In this document: positions 47,801 through 60,202 of the stretch, in pieces
How the letters are laid out: each line of letters starts with the position of its first letter
Numbering within the stretch: the first letter of the stretch is position 1
From: Gaeumannomyces sp. JS-464
Lineage: Eukaryota; Ascomycota; Sordariomycetes; Magnaporthales; Magnaporthaceae
Assembly (NCBI GenBank): GCA_002197995.1
Contig: NGZR01000004.1
Span: 1,116,001-1,180,000 of the forward strand
Length of the DNA: 64,000 bases
Direction of reading: 5' to 3'
Position numbers and translations under genes: made by a program
The notes under the pieces: model-generated
What the model saw: only the letters and a program-made list of their open reading frames with translations
Database searches by the model: none
What the model was told of the DNA's origin: nothing

Positions 47801-50800
47801 AGGGGAAATCGTGTCAAACCACCCCTTGCCGCGTCTTGGCGTCATCATTCCGCGCCCCGGAGAGAGGATGGGGAGGGGGGACCAGTCGGTTGGTCTGCAA
47901 TGGCACGCACCGCGGGCAAGGCGGGCACCCCCACGGCCTCCATGGGCAATACCAGGTCAATTAAGGGATAATACGGTTTGTGGATGTGGCTGGCTTTGCG
48001 AGCGAGTGGACGCCAAGCCCTGCCTGCGGTCCGGGAGCTGAAACGACACTTGACTTGCTGCTCCGGCTGGTAGATGTGGGATGGGATGGCTCGTCTTTGT
48101 CCGCCACTAAGGGGAGCGCACTTCAAGGGCAGAGGTGCCTCGTGACCAAGAAGTAAAAGTGCTACGGTGTGTGATCAGGCCAGAACGTGCTTTTATTCTG
48201 GGAGAGTGGAGCGCACAAAAGAAGTCGCGGAGAAAGCGCACGACTTTGAACCGTATGATTATACAGGCTGAATCCTAGAGGCTTGTGTGCCAGGGGAAGG
48301 GAGTGCAGCAGAGGCTGGGGAATCCTCGCTCGAGACAGAGCTAGCGAGTGAGGAGGCGAGCAAGAAAAAAAAAAAAACCACTGCGGGGCCGGCACCGAGG
48401 GCGTGGATGGACCCGCTTGCACGTTCCGACAGGCCGTGATGGGACGCGATAAGCCGCGGCGGCCGGAATGGAGTTTGGTGGTGAAAATGTTGCTGAGAAT
48501 GGGGTACGAAAGGTGTCCCAAGGAGAAAAGGAAACAACAAAAAAAAAAAAAAAAAACGGCCAGGGGGCGGCCGGCGAGTGGGGGCAGGCGGCAGGCAGCA
48601 CATCCTGGTTCCGCGTGGCGGCAGACCTTACTGTTTTGCTGGCGCGATCTGCTCGCCCGAAAAAGAATGGTGTTGTTTCGGACAAGACGCTGATCTTACC
48701 ACCAGACGACCCTCTCGTTTCTGATCGGAAACGCTCCAGGAGGAAGCGGAAAGGCCAGGTTAGCTCGGGTTGCCTACCTGCCTGGGGAGTACGATTGCGG
48801 CGGCTAAATCGTCGTCGTCTTTATTTTTATTCTATCGCATTATGTGTGTATTTTCGTCGCCTTTTTTCTCCCCGATCAGCCTTCCCTTCCTTGCCTATCA
48901 CTGGGTCCTTGGCGATGCTGATCTTCGGAGGAAAATATGGGTGGTGGCGCCGGGTCAGAAAAGCAAGTATCCGCCAGATAGGCACTTGGATTGGCGAGTC
49001 CATGCCGCAATAGAAGGCCGTCATAGGGAGAGAGGGATGGGTTGCACGACAGATGGGCGAATAGATAGGTGCTCACGATGGTAGGCATAAAAAAAAGAAG
49101 AGAGAGATAACGATGCACAGTGATGAACAACGCTAGCTGCATGGGGCTGTTTCGATGTGTGCCGCTGCGCATTGATGATATCATCCCCAGGTCAATCCCC
49201 CCTTTAGGGTGGCATTAGAAAATGGCGCCTCGATCAGAGATGGATTTCGAGGCCACCTTGATCGGCACCGGCCGAGGCTGGGTACCAACCAAGATGCGCG
49301 TGAAGCACCGTCTTTTGTCTCGAACCGTCCAGGCCCCATCTCGACGGCAGCGCGATCGCGTCTCCATGTCTTGTCTCGGGAAGCTGCCCAAAAAGAGACA
49401 TTTGTGTTTCGGGCTTCGATTTTCTTTCAGCCTCTTACGACTACCCGCACCGCACATGGTTGCGCGGGTGCCATTAGACCCTGCTTGCTGAACTGAACTA
49501 AGCGTGGCTGACGAGGAAGTGAGAGCAAGAGCGGCAAAGCATTGCGGCAAACTGGGAATCACAACCCCTCCGTCTGGGCAGCGTTTACAAACCACGCCAA
49601 AGCAAATAGTGCCATGCAGCTGGCCCCTTTTGGCAATGTGGCACACCAAGGGAGGGAAGTAACAGTTGCAGTGCAGAGTGGACGGCTCGTGTAAGCATCG
49701 TAGCGCGCGCTGATAGTCACGTATGGGGGAAAGAAAAAAAAAAGCCAGGGCCTTTTCGTTTCGCATCCGTCTGCAAAAGGCAAGCGGGCAGGGGGCGCGG
49801 ACGAATACGCGGTGCGTATCGGCAGACCGTATTTTGAAGCATTGCTTCCAAGAAGAATGCTACCATTTTGTCAGGTCGTCATTTCGGTGTCGGCAGTGGA
49901 AAAGAGGGGGGCGATGTAACCCTTACGGGTTTTGTTTATAAGTTGGTCTGAGAGGTCCATGTTTCCACGTGTGCCGGGAGATGGATGTGTGGGTAACGCT
50001 GGCTGTCGTGCCGCCCGTCTCATGCCTGCCCTGCTGTTCCATGTCGTGTTTTCTTTTATCCAATTAATTTCCCTTCCATGCCATCCCTTGCGCGCGCTTC
50101 GGTTCTTTGCTGGACTTGTTCCTTTGGAAATGTGCATCCATCCTTGGAGCGGGGGAACTCCATCCTCTCTTTGGCGGACGACAGCCTGGCCGAAAAGGGC
50201 AGGTTGCCGCTTCCAACCTCGGGACAGCAGAATCCCTGGAAGCCAGGTGGGATGGGAGAAGGGAGGGGATTGAAATCACCCGCGACACTTGAATTGCTTG
50301 CACTGCTTGTTGCACCGAGCACGAGGAATGCCTGCCTGATCAAACTCGTGATATGCAGGCGACGAGGCATGATGTCAATCCAAATTTCCGCCGCTCCGGT
50401 TTGTTCGCCGTCAGACCACGGTATTCCGACCAGTTCCCCGATGCCGCATGGCTAGCCGGCCGGTTGGCAAGTGACTGGCGTGTGTCCTTAGGCCTTGCTG
50501 GGTGTGTGCCGTCGGGATGGGGGTGTTCCTAGCCAAGCGCGTATGGTTCGTGCACGCGTGGCAGGGTCGGCGGACAAATCAGCTTGCGCTCTTCTCGCCT
50601 TTCGCTCCAATCTCAGCCGCTGTCGCTGGTGATCCAGGGGATTGGGATGGCACTAACGAGGGACATTGCCGGTCCCGTCCATTATTAGCCTTTGTTATTA
50701 CATGACGGTTCCGGGATTGACCCACCCGTATTCCCACCCCTCGAAACGATCTGCCAAACCCTTTTCCCGCGCCAGAGTCGAGCCATTGGTCTTGAGTCGC

Positions 50801-53800
50801 TGCAGCTTCTTTTTCTTCGTGTTCTGCTTCGTTTACGGAATCTCGTATCCATCGCCTGCTGAGTCAAAACTGACGCGAACCCCCAGTTTAGAGTTTCGCT
50901 GTTCAGCGACGCTCATCTGAAAAAAGACCAGTCCAGACCAGACCGCCCGAACGCTCCATCTGCCGTTCCATCCATTACATATGATGAGCACCCGTGCAGG
51001 TTTTCCCCGGCTTATTGGGGGCCCTGCTGCGGCAATGCGCTCGAGATGAGCTGGCTGATTGCATGCGTGCTATTGGCGTTTTATCAACCGGCTTCGGCTC
51101 CCAGCCGAGGCGCATGGTTCGGCACATGAACACGAGCATGATTTTTACTGTGGAGGGGGACTTTGGAGCTTGGCATCGATGCTCGCTCGCTTGTTGCGCC
51201 GTGTGATTTGTCCCTCTCGTTAGCTTGGCTTGGGGTGCATTCCATGCTTACCGGCGACTCCTGGCTGTGGGCCCGCAGCAACGGCCGGGCTCCAACCGCG
51301 ACCAACGGCCAAACCAGCCCCGGGCTTAGGGCCCAATTGAATCAGTGGCCCTCCACTGAGTCCCTGGCGGTTGACTCGGCCGAGACTTGTTGTGGCCGGG
51401 CGAGAAACCCTCGGGGCTCCCTGTTACTGGCAGGCAGCATCAGATAGGTCGGGGACGTTTCCCTGCTGACTCGACTAGAGCCTTGCCGCGGGCAGTATGT
51501 ATGTATGTATGGATCGGCCGGGACGTGCAATCGGGAGATGATCAGTGCCATTGATCATTTGATCACCGCCCCAGCGCATCGCCCCGGCGGGGACCTGGCT
51601 GCTCGCACGGCTGGCGGGCGGGAGATATTGGATCTGGCATCTCTGCTATAGGTAGGCTCCTAGCCTCTGCATATGTGTACCTTTATACTACGGGGAAACA
51701 CCGCATAGCATGGAGCAAGTATTGGTACTACCAAGAAATGTTCCGTAATGCGGCTAGCCCGCCCCAATCTAATTGGCATGCGTACCTACATAGTAGTAGG
51801 TTGCAGACAGTCACGGGGCATGTGCCGCATCACTACGCACGCAGCCCACGAAGATACGGACAAAGTCTGGAGGTGGGTAGCACTTGAGGGGCTTGACGGT
51901 TGGCCGCGTGCGAGGCAGCCAGACAACGGGCTTAGCAGCCGAGATAAGGTTGGCAAAAGCCCACCTGACGATTGCCTGTGGAAATGGGTGCCCGCTTGCT
52001 CGAGTCCTTTGGGCGGGAGCTTTTTTATGCCTCCGAGGGCCGCCTAATTTGCCAGCCGATGTGCGGCTGGATTGAGCCTCGCCTGTGCTGCCTGTGCCGG
52101 ACGGTGCATTATCGTCAGCCACTGACAGCATGGCTCGCCCACTCGGGACTGCCCGGTAGCCATTGCCTCCAGACCCAGAAGACCTGCTGGACCCAGCAGT
52201 CGTCGACGGGCAAGCCACCGGGTGCAGCGTGGCGCTGGTCAGCAAAAAGTCGACCGCGGTATGTTTCGACGATCCATGGTCCGTACCGGCTCTGCGTTCC
52301 TGAGCCTGGCAGGGGCTAACCGGGCAGCCTGCTGTCTGTGGCAGTGTGGGCCCGCCGTCAACCACCCACCCGAGCTCTCCCCCGGCCAGGCCTGACGCTA
52401 CTGGACAAGCCCACTGGCGCCATTTTCACCCCCGCCCGGGGAGCAGGGCAGGGGCCCAACGCTTCAGCTCGGCTCGTGCGTGCTTCATTTCCAGCTACAC
52501 AGACTAATTACCCAAGACGCCGGCCAGCACAGACTCCGCTAGCTCCGCTCCCTGATCGAAATGGGGGTGGCAGATCGGGAACTAGTCCAAGAACGGTTAT
52601 CAAATCGCCAGCAAGCAACCGCGGTCATGATTACATGATGCGTCCCCCTCCCGCTGAAGCCTGCGTTTGCCTCTTCTTTGCCTTCTTCAGGGATCCCTGG
52701 GCCAGGCCGACCCCCTGGCCCTGCGCTCTGCCACGGCGATTTGCCGCGGTCCGCATTCCACGACGTCTCCCGGTCCTGTCAAACTGTATCTCTTGCAATG
52801 GCGGGGGCTTCTCAGGAGAGAGATCTTCGCTGCTCCGAGCGAGGAGGTCGGTTCGGCAGGCATTGTGGCACGCCCGGGACCGGGGCCGGCCTCTGTGCCC
52901 GCCACCATCTTCCTGATGCTGATGCGGCAATCTCTTTTTTTTTTCTTTTTTTTTTTCCTGACTATGGAGAGGCGAGGCACGGCGTCTGTCAGCCGCCGCG
53001 GCCAAGTTGGCCAGTCACCGGTCACTAACAACCAACCATTCTTGTGCCTCCCGCCGTTCTGCCCCGATCTCACTGACGATGATGATCTCGCTCGACCAAC
53101 CAGCCAGTCATCTGATCCGTGATCTTGTCGGCTGGCGCTGACGATGATGCTAATGCCGGCATTGATTGGCGGCTGCTGGGAGTGCCTGGCCGACAGGGAT
53201 TGGTCGGGCCTGTGTTTCTTTCTCGATGCCTTCCACCTTCATCCCCTCCTTCCCCGCCGACATTCCGCAAAAAGACCAATATTCCACATCGACTCGTCTC
53301 GGTTGTCTGGACCCTTGTCCGAGCCCCTTCCTGCTGCGTTTGTGTGTCTGCTTTCCCCTGATAGACGGACCACGAGGTCAACGCACCTGCCACCACACTA
53401 TTCCTCCTGGCCCACACTGGACGGCGGGCGTCTTGGGCACTTGGATGAGAAAAAGCAATACCACGGAGAAAAAAAAAACGAGGAAGGAAAAAGGAAATAT
53501 GGACGAAGAGAAGAGCAAATCCCCGACAAAACCAAACAGAAAAAGGAAGGGGAAAAAAAGAGAAATGCAAAAATGGTGCAGAAAACGACTCGGAAACATT
53601 CAACGGCATGCATGTGCTTCGCGGCGTCAAAAGGATCTAGGGCTTCCGTCCAAAGTCTGTGCTGGACTGAACGGTGCTCGTCATCTCCAGGCGCAATCAG
53701 CGGTTGTTAATCGAGACATGGCAGCCCTGCCGGAGTTGGCAGCGGGCATTATCCGATTCCCGCGCGCATTGCTTAGTTGCTGTGATATTGGCCAAGGCAA

Positions 53801-56304
53801 ATGTCGTGAGGCAATCTGGACAGATCGAGGGCTTTTGCCCCGTGCGACAATGCGGGTACTCTGTACATGCCAGGGGCCGCTCGCTACCTCGCCGGCCAGC
53901 GAGAGAGGGTGGGCAGGCATCACCCGCCCGCGAACGTACATGCTCGAGACTGAGAAAGGAAAGTCGACGTCGTCCTCGGCTGAACCAAGGGCCTGGGCGC
54001 GGTGTGTGTGTGCGTGTGTGAGCTTTCGTCAATTTGCTGCAGTTGCACTCTGGCTCAGCTGGCTGTGCCGGCCGGGGTGAAGATGCTACGCTGCAAGCAA
54101 GCAGGGCCAGCCATGGAATCAAGACTGCGCTGTCGGAGCCTGTCGCCAGAAAGGGGTGGCGCGAGGTGGACGCACGCGCAGTGACCGCTGCTGGCCTAGG
54201 CACGGCTCGCTGGGCTCGTCTGGTCTTTGTCCCAATTGCCGGCGGCCTGGTTTAGACTGAACCTGCTTCGCCCAGTTCCTTCTTGTCCCAGCCTGTGGGC
54301 AGAGGCGTGTTGGGTTTGGATGCATACCTGCATGCGGCGAGATAGATACCTACCCAGCTCGATGGATCGATGGAGGTGGGATGCCATGATGAGATGACCC
54401 CGGCCGGTCCGTCCGTCAGCGTCTGTCTGTACGTACCGTCGACCTGCAGAAGCACTGCCTGGTTGGGAATGCAAAGTACCCGTCTTGCCCACCTCGCGAC
54501 ATAATGCTCTCTCTGTCGCCGCCCACAGCGAGGGCCAAGAGAGGGAAGGGGGTGCACGCCATCCATGGCAGCCGTCATGCCGCCATGCCGTCCTGCCTTA
54601 CCCTCCACTGCCCTCCCCTGCCGATGGAGACTTGCCGTCCTAGTGACTTGGCTGCATGCACACTTCCTTCCTTCCTGATTCCATCCAACAACAAATGGAG
54701 ATGCAGTCGAAGCCGTGCGCTAGCCCCGAAACCAGTGGAAAATCAACGATTGCCTCCCGGGGCTGACCCCTGCAACGCTAGGCCACCCAAGCCCACACCC
54801 GCCCCATGAGCCCATGTCCATGGCCGCTGCTGTCCCGGTCCTTGCCTGGCCTACGCCCACGCCCCATGCCATCCGACACGGTAGGGGGCTCCATGCCTTT
54901 TTTTCTTCTTCTCTTCCTTGTTCCCCTGATAGCGTGCCCACGGAGCCACAGCCTCACCCGTTATTCCGTTTCCCAACCGGGGTGGCCCTTTTTTACCCCC
55001 CAAATACCCACACCCAGGATCTCGGAGTGTCTGACTGACCTGCCAGATGTGCCATTATTCTGCTGCCTGCCCGTGCTTGTTGCTCTGCGTGCGTGTGTGC
55101 CCACCTCCCCGTAAGCTCCCCCTTGTCCGTCCCTATCGTCCAGACCCTTGCTCGGCGGCGGACGGACAAGTCCTTTGCATGGCTTGTGGAGAGGTACATC
55201 GTCGAGCTTGCCGAACAGACGAATACAGACGCAGCCGGTGGAGCAAGGCACGCTTGCCCCCTGCTCCATCCTCTTGCTCGGCTCTCTTTGGGGCGCCTCT
55301 GCCACCACTCCCTCTCGTAAACCCGGTCCCCTGACGTCTTGGTGTGGGTGGGCGTGTGAGTGTGTGTACTCTGGAGGGCAGGGCACGGTAGACAAGTTAC
55401 ATACATATCCAACTCACGTCCCTCCCGCCCGCCACGCCACTACCCGTTGTCGCGACTGGTCTGTTTCTATTCTACGCTTCCGGCCTCCATCGACCGTTGT
55501 GCACTTCCCTCGAACCCGGACCAGCACGTGTGTGCCTTTTTTGCTTGTTGCCGCTGTTGGACGCACCGCATACCAGCAGCATCATACCGTCCCTTCCTTG
55601 ACGACCCGCGAGAGCTGAACGAAAACAGCGCTACACACGCCTGCCGCCTGCACCTCCGGATCGCAGGACCGAACTAAAAACCCCCCGGCACTCTTTGTCT
55701 CTGGTCTTCTAGCATCCCGACTGCGGCACTCCGTCATCGTTGTTATCTTTACCGGTCATTTGTCTTTCTTGTTGATGAAACCAGACCTGGCATGCTGCAG
55801 CTTGTCTTCACTTCTTGAAACAGGGGTGGGCTATACGCCTGAAGCGAAGCGCACAAAAGGAGGCAAAGAAAGAGAAGGCTCCAAGGCAAGGCGACAGAGA
55901 TAGTGCGTGCGTGTGTGCGTGGCAACTGCGCCGCCTGTCGACCTTTACCCTGCGTGCATATCTAGTGGACATCGCCTCGGACTCGGCCAGCCTCTGAAAG
56001 GCATCGCCTCCCATATTATATCTAACATCTGCTCTCTGCCGACTCTGCGCTGTTAGCTGCACTTTTGCCCAGTTGGTTCAGACGAGACCCACCGACAAAC
56101 GGCCGACGGCCTCAGGAGGAGTGGGCAAACCCACAAGGACTTAGGACGAGGCAAATCGCATCTGAGCCGTCGCTGAAAAAACCTCCCAGCAAGACGACGC
56201 CAGGCTGCGCTGAGACCATAGCCGTGGTTACCACAACCAGGATTCCGACTCCGCCAGGACATGACAGTTTCTGCTTTCCCCGACGCATCATAACACCGCT
56301 CTCA

Positions 56305-58365
56305 ATGGGGATTCTAACCTGCATCGACTCCCGACCTCGCTTGGCCTTCCCGGGCACACCACCGGAGCTGGTGAGCCCAAGCTCGTCGACCTACTCTTCG
56401 AGACCGTCCGAGGCTGCTCTGCCGTCACCACCACCTATGTCCAGCTATGAACAGCCAACGGCCGAGCTGCTTCGCGGGAAGAGCCCCGAGGACTCGAGGT
56501 CATCTCCCCGGGAGCAGCAGCAGCAGCCGCCGCCGCCGCAACAGCAGGAGCACCAGCAGCTCCCGCCGCTGAGCAGCATCCTAACCCTAACTCAGGACGG
56601 ACTGCCTCTGCACTCGCCCGTGTCCGAGGGCCGCCGTGCCTACTCTGCCACCACATCCCCACTGGACCAGCCACACACCTCGGGCGCATCTTCTTCATCC
56701 TACTTCCCGCCCACAGCCGCTCCCCCACGTCTGAGGGTAGGGCCTTTCGAGCCGAGGTTAGAGGACCGGCCGCTCCTCCAGCCACCGTCGAGGGATCCGT
56801 TCCCGCCCGCCGCTATCACCCCAGCCCCGCGAGGGCGAGCCTGTCCAGCAGTACCGGCCCTCGTCCGCGGCCGGGAGGAGTTCCGACTACGGACCGCCGC
56901 CGCTGCCGCCGCCTCCCCCGCACCATCGGGAGGAGTACTCGCCGCACTCGTGTCGGGCCCCGCTCGAGCGGTACCCAGCACCGCTGACCGGCATCAAGCG
57001 AGAGGCGGACCAGATGAGCGGCCACCACCACGACGGCCCCCAACAGCAGCAGCACCACCACCACCACTACCAGCACCCCCAGCAGCTGCAGCGTACGCCG
57101 TCCATCCACCACCACCACCACGCGCCGCCCCCGCCGCCGACCCCGCCGGCGAGCGCCGCGGTGAGCGAGGGCGTGCCGTCCAAGGACGGCCTGGGCCCCA
57201 AGATCTGGACGGGGACGCACTTCCTGCCGCGGTTCGTGCGCGCGGCCGAGGTCCCTGGCGAGGGGATGTGCTACTTCTACGACGACGGGAGCCACTGCAA
57301 GGCCGTCATCGACGGCGAGCAGGTCAACGCGCACTGGGGCGTCACCAAGGCCGGCAAGCCGAGGAAACGGCTGGCCATCGCGTGCATCACCTGCAGGGAG
57401 AAGAAGATCAAATGCGATCCGGACTACCCGCGATGCGTGCAGTGCGAGAAGTTTGGGCGGGTGTGCAAGTTCAAGAACGCGTAAGTTTCTTTCTTTTTTT
57501 TTCTTCTTTCCCCCCCCCCCCCCCCCCCCCCCCCCTCCTTATCCCCTTATGGGTGACTGTCATGGTTTCAGCATTGGTTTTACCCCTACCCATACCTCTT
57601 GAGACTGACGGCCTTTTTTTTTTTTTTTTTTGTTGCAGCCCGCGTGGTGGAAACAACACTTCCCCATCCACTCCCCCGCCGAGATGGACGAGTCGAGGCG
57701 CCTGGGAGCATGGTGAGGCCGCCGCCGATCATGGACGGGCCCCGGCCGGGAAGCAACTCGAGCGCCTCGGTCTCGCCGCGGACGGTGCTGAGGCCGGCGT
57801 CGCCCGAGATGATGAACCCGGCGCCCGCCAAGCGCCCGCGCCTCGGCTTCAGCGACCACGGCTACGGCCACCCGCAGCACCAGGCGCCCGCCGCGCCCTC
57901 GTACTCGCACTACACCCACGCTCCCCAGCACCCGCCGTCGCCGTACTCGCACCACCACTACCCGCCCCAGCAGCAGCAGCAGCAGCAGCCCCAGCACCCG
58001 GAGAGGCGGCGCTCGCCCGTCATGCTCCCTCTGCCGCTGCCGCTGCCGCAGCCCCAGCGCGAGGGACGAGGCGGAAAGGCGGACTGGCAGCTGCAGTACC
58101 AGCGGCACGATCTCCCCGGATACACGATGACCCCCGCCGCGGCTGGCAAACAGACTCGTATGTGCACGACCCTCAGCCCCGCCTCCAGCACCAGCACCAG
58201 CACCAGCACCACCATGACAACATCCCTCGCTCGCCCGCATCGCATGAGCTCCCTCCACTCTCCGCCTCTGCAGCTCCCGCGCGCGAGGGCCGGCAAGGCC
58301 TGGACGCGCCCGTCGTCGGTGGCGGGGACGGACAAGCCCAGCGGCAGCACCGTCACTCCCACTAG
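56305..58365 (+). CDS. Zn(II)2Cys6 transcription factor with poly-Gln/poly-His regions
   Basis: Three exons: 56305-56736, 56825-57480 and 57639-58365, about 605 residues. The start is the first in-frame ATG (MGILTCIDSRPRLAFPG). The N-terminal third is disordered, Ser/Pro-rich with a Gln-rich stretch, then His-rich runs around residues 208-240. The DNA-binding part is YFYDDGSHCKAVIDGEQVN, WGVTKAGKPRKRLAIA, then the binuclear zinc cluster with cysteines at 331, 334, 341, 348, 351 and 358 (spacing 2-6-6-2-6) containing CITCREKKIKC and CVQCEKFGRVC. The C-terminus is disordered, with NNTSPSTPP, SASVSPRTVLRPASPEMM, Gln- and His-rich runs, and no fungal_trans domain seen. Oddity: one base is missing at each of three places in the third exon (57673-57677, 57704-57706, about 58131-58142); each correction restores one continuous frame. 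Targets are unknown; the conserved block preceding the zinc cluster suggests a specific orthologous group of developmental-type regulators, but I cannot name it. Confidence 0.85.
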   Translation: MGILTCIDSRPRLAFPGTPPELVSPSSSTYSSRPSEAALPSPPPMSSYEQPTAELLRGKSPEDSRSSPREQQQQPPPPQQQEHQQLPPLSSILTLTQDGLPLHSPVSEGRRAYSATTSPLDQPHTSGASSSSYFPPTAAPPRLRVGPFEPRLEDRPLLQPPSRDPFPPAAITPAPRGRACPAVPALVRGREEFRLRTAAAAAASPAPSGGVLAALVSGPARAVPSTADRHQARGGPDERPPPRRPPTAAAPPPPLPAPPAAAAYAVHPPPPPRAAPAADPAGERRGERGRAVQGRPGPQDLDGDALPAAVRARGRGPWRGDVLLLRRREPLQGRHRRRAGQRALGRHQGRQAEETAGHRVHHLQGEEDQMRSGLPAMRAVREVWAGVQVQERVSFFLFFSSFPPPPPPPPLLIPLWVTVMVSALVLPLPIPLETDGLFFFFFCCSPRGGNNTSPSTPPPRWTSRGAWEHGEAAADHGRAPAGKQLERLGLAADGAEAGVARDDEPGARQAPAPRLQRPRLRPPAAPGARRALVLALHPRSPAPAVAVLAPPLPAPAAAAAAAPAPGEAALARHAPSAAAAAAAPARGTRRKGGLAAAVPAARSPRIHDDPRRGWQTDSYVHDPQPRLQHQHQHQHHHDNIPRSPASHELPPLSASAAPAREGRQGLDAPVVGGGDGQAQRQHRHSH
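57510..57535. repeat. poly(C) tract, 26 C, inside intron
   Basis: A run of 26 C lies in the second intron (57481-57638) of the Zn2Cys6 gene, after a T-rich stretch and followed later by T18 (57614-57631) at the splice acceptor. The intron is thus mostly homopolymeric pyrimidine. Confidence 0.85.
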
Positions 58366-60202
58366 ACAGCCCACGCGCACACACCAAGCAACAACAAAAC
58401 CGCCATGCAAGCTTTGGCGCATCCGGGAAGAAATCGGAATGGGAAGGCTTACAAAACATGGGGATCAAAAAGATATGAATCCAGAAGACTTGATGCTCGC
58501 GCATAGCACACGACCTGGACGCTCTCGACGATCGGTTCTCGAGACCGTTCCTCGAGGGAGATTGAACGAAACAAAAAAAAGAAAGAAAAAAAAAAGGAAG
58601 AGAAGCAGAAAAAAAACATCCGAAAGACGCGATGTTCAAAAGACGAACACGCATGCACTTAGACGACCTCGACGACCTCGGGCTTTCGCTCTGATCTTTC
58701 GCAACATGCTTGAGACGAGCACTGCCCATCCCCTCCCGCTTTTCCCATTTAACCTACCCTGGATTTTCCCTTCTCTTTCCTATCATCTCGTCTGCGGTGT
58801 TCTTTGTGATGCGAAGCATTTGTGCCTCTGGGCCAAAAAAGGGTGGATTGCATTCATCCCGGCGTTGGTTGCTGTTTGATTTTTGTTTGGCTTTGCCCTC
58901 TTTTTCTCTCATTTCTTTCCCTGTCGATATACGATATCATCGTCTCACACTCTTTTTTTTCTTTCTTTCACGCGGTTAATGAGGTGACAGAGTAGGGATG
59001 GCGCCGTGGCTCTTGGGACCGGGCGGCTGCGTGGGCTTGCCCTTGTGGGAATCAGGGGCGCCTGATGGGAAGGGGATGGAATGGGAAGGCGGGCGCGTTT
59101 TTCCACGGCTGACGGATCCCTCCCACACGGAGGGTGGGTGGCCCATGCCTACCTGTTATCTGTGTAATATTTAGTATATATACCCTGTACATTAGCAACC
59201 ATCCGCTGCTGCGATGAACGACAGCATGGCCTCAATGCCCATTTGGACCATTTGAAGGCCATCTTTTCTCAAGTCCTCTCGCTGCTTGTTGACGGATGCC
59301 GGCCGAGGGAAAGCGTGTCTAGCCGCCCGCGAAGGCGCTTCGAGAGGTGGTACCCCCCGTACCCCACCTTCCGCGATGGAAAGTCAATTGATTCGGCAGG
59401 TGCCTCCGCATCTTGTTGTCACTGCGGCTCCGCCCGACCAAACCTCAGAGTGGGGGACGGCACCCGGGCCCGCTTTCCTCGGTCTGTGCCCCGCTGCCGG
59501 ATCGGCCGAATCTACAGGGCCACGGGGGGCTGCGTCGCGGGTGGCTTGATCCTAATGTGGCGTGTGTATGCATGTGGCTTGCACCCCCGTCCCACCCGCT
59601 CCAAGAGCTCCAATGGCCGGCCACCATGGATGACGGAGCTCGCCCGATTGTCATGGAACCCCTGTGGAAATTGCGCCGCAAAGCACCGGTGAGCCCTCGT
59701 CGTCCGCAAAGGCTGGTCCTCCCGCGTCCCTTGACATCTGCTGTCTGGCGGCTCAGCAGTCTTTGGATTTTGTTTGCGCATCCCATTTCAGCTACATTGT
59801 ATTTTTGATCCTTTGCGACACGTATTTTCTCTCCTTTTCTTACCCCCCTTGTCGCGACATCGCGTCCCCGCCGACGGCTGTCCAGCAAGCTTTCATCTGC
59901 GGACAGCTTGCTTCTCCGACCTACGCGCCACGTCGCAAACAGGCCCGCGCACCCATCAATTGAGCACGATTAAACTACAAGTTACATACGCTATATTTCT
60001 TTGTACCAATTGGATCCCGACGTTCTTTCGGAACCAGCCAGGCAGTTTCTGCTAGTTTTATATTTTTGTCGTCTTGTTTTTATTTATATATTTGCCCGGG
60101 CTGTTTTACCCTTGTGTGCTGGATACGTCGACCACGTCCGTCCTCAACCGCCCTCAAGACGACACCGCGCGACCACCCGCTCCGCGCGCGAATCTCACCG
60201 GC
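58366..60202. other. Intergenic region, regulator 3' end to PQ-loop promoter
   Basis: These 1.8 kb contain A-rich and T-rich runs (58560-58620, 58950-58970) in the likely 3' untranslated region of the regulator, then unannotated sequence up to the PQ-loop start. No gene was seen. Confidence 0.55.

Larger units (their letters stand above)
36202..56304. other. 20-kb gene-free region upstream of Zn2Cys6 regulator
   Basis: I find no reading frame with a known domain, convincing codon use or joinable exons over 20 kb. The open frames present overlap on several strands and are rich in Arg, Pro, Ser and Gly as expected from random GC-rich DNA. Visible structure is limited to G34 (37229-37262), an AC/CT microsatellite (41848-41893), TACCTAGGTA-type clusters (37074-37097, 37321-37342, 41178-41220, 42976-42999), and many short A or T runs. 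The last kilobase before 56305 should be promoter and 5' untranslated leader of the regulator. Long non-coding transcripts are possible but cannot be shown from sequence. Confidence 0.5.

Noticed and set aside
53166..54080. 304-codon open frame on the plus strand
   Set aside because: It runs through a Lys-rich tract made by A-runs (GAAAAAAAAA) and shows no domain; overlapping frames occur on both strands.
56737..56824. Frame change in the N-terminal part of the Zn2Cys6 gene as a further single-base gap
   Set aside because: An 88-nt phase-0 intron with donor GTAGGG and acceptor CCCCAG explains it fully, so no gap is needed here.
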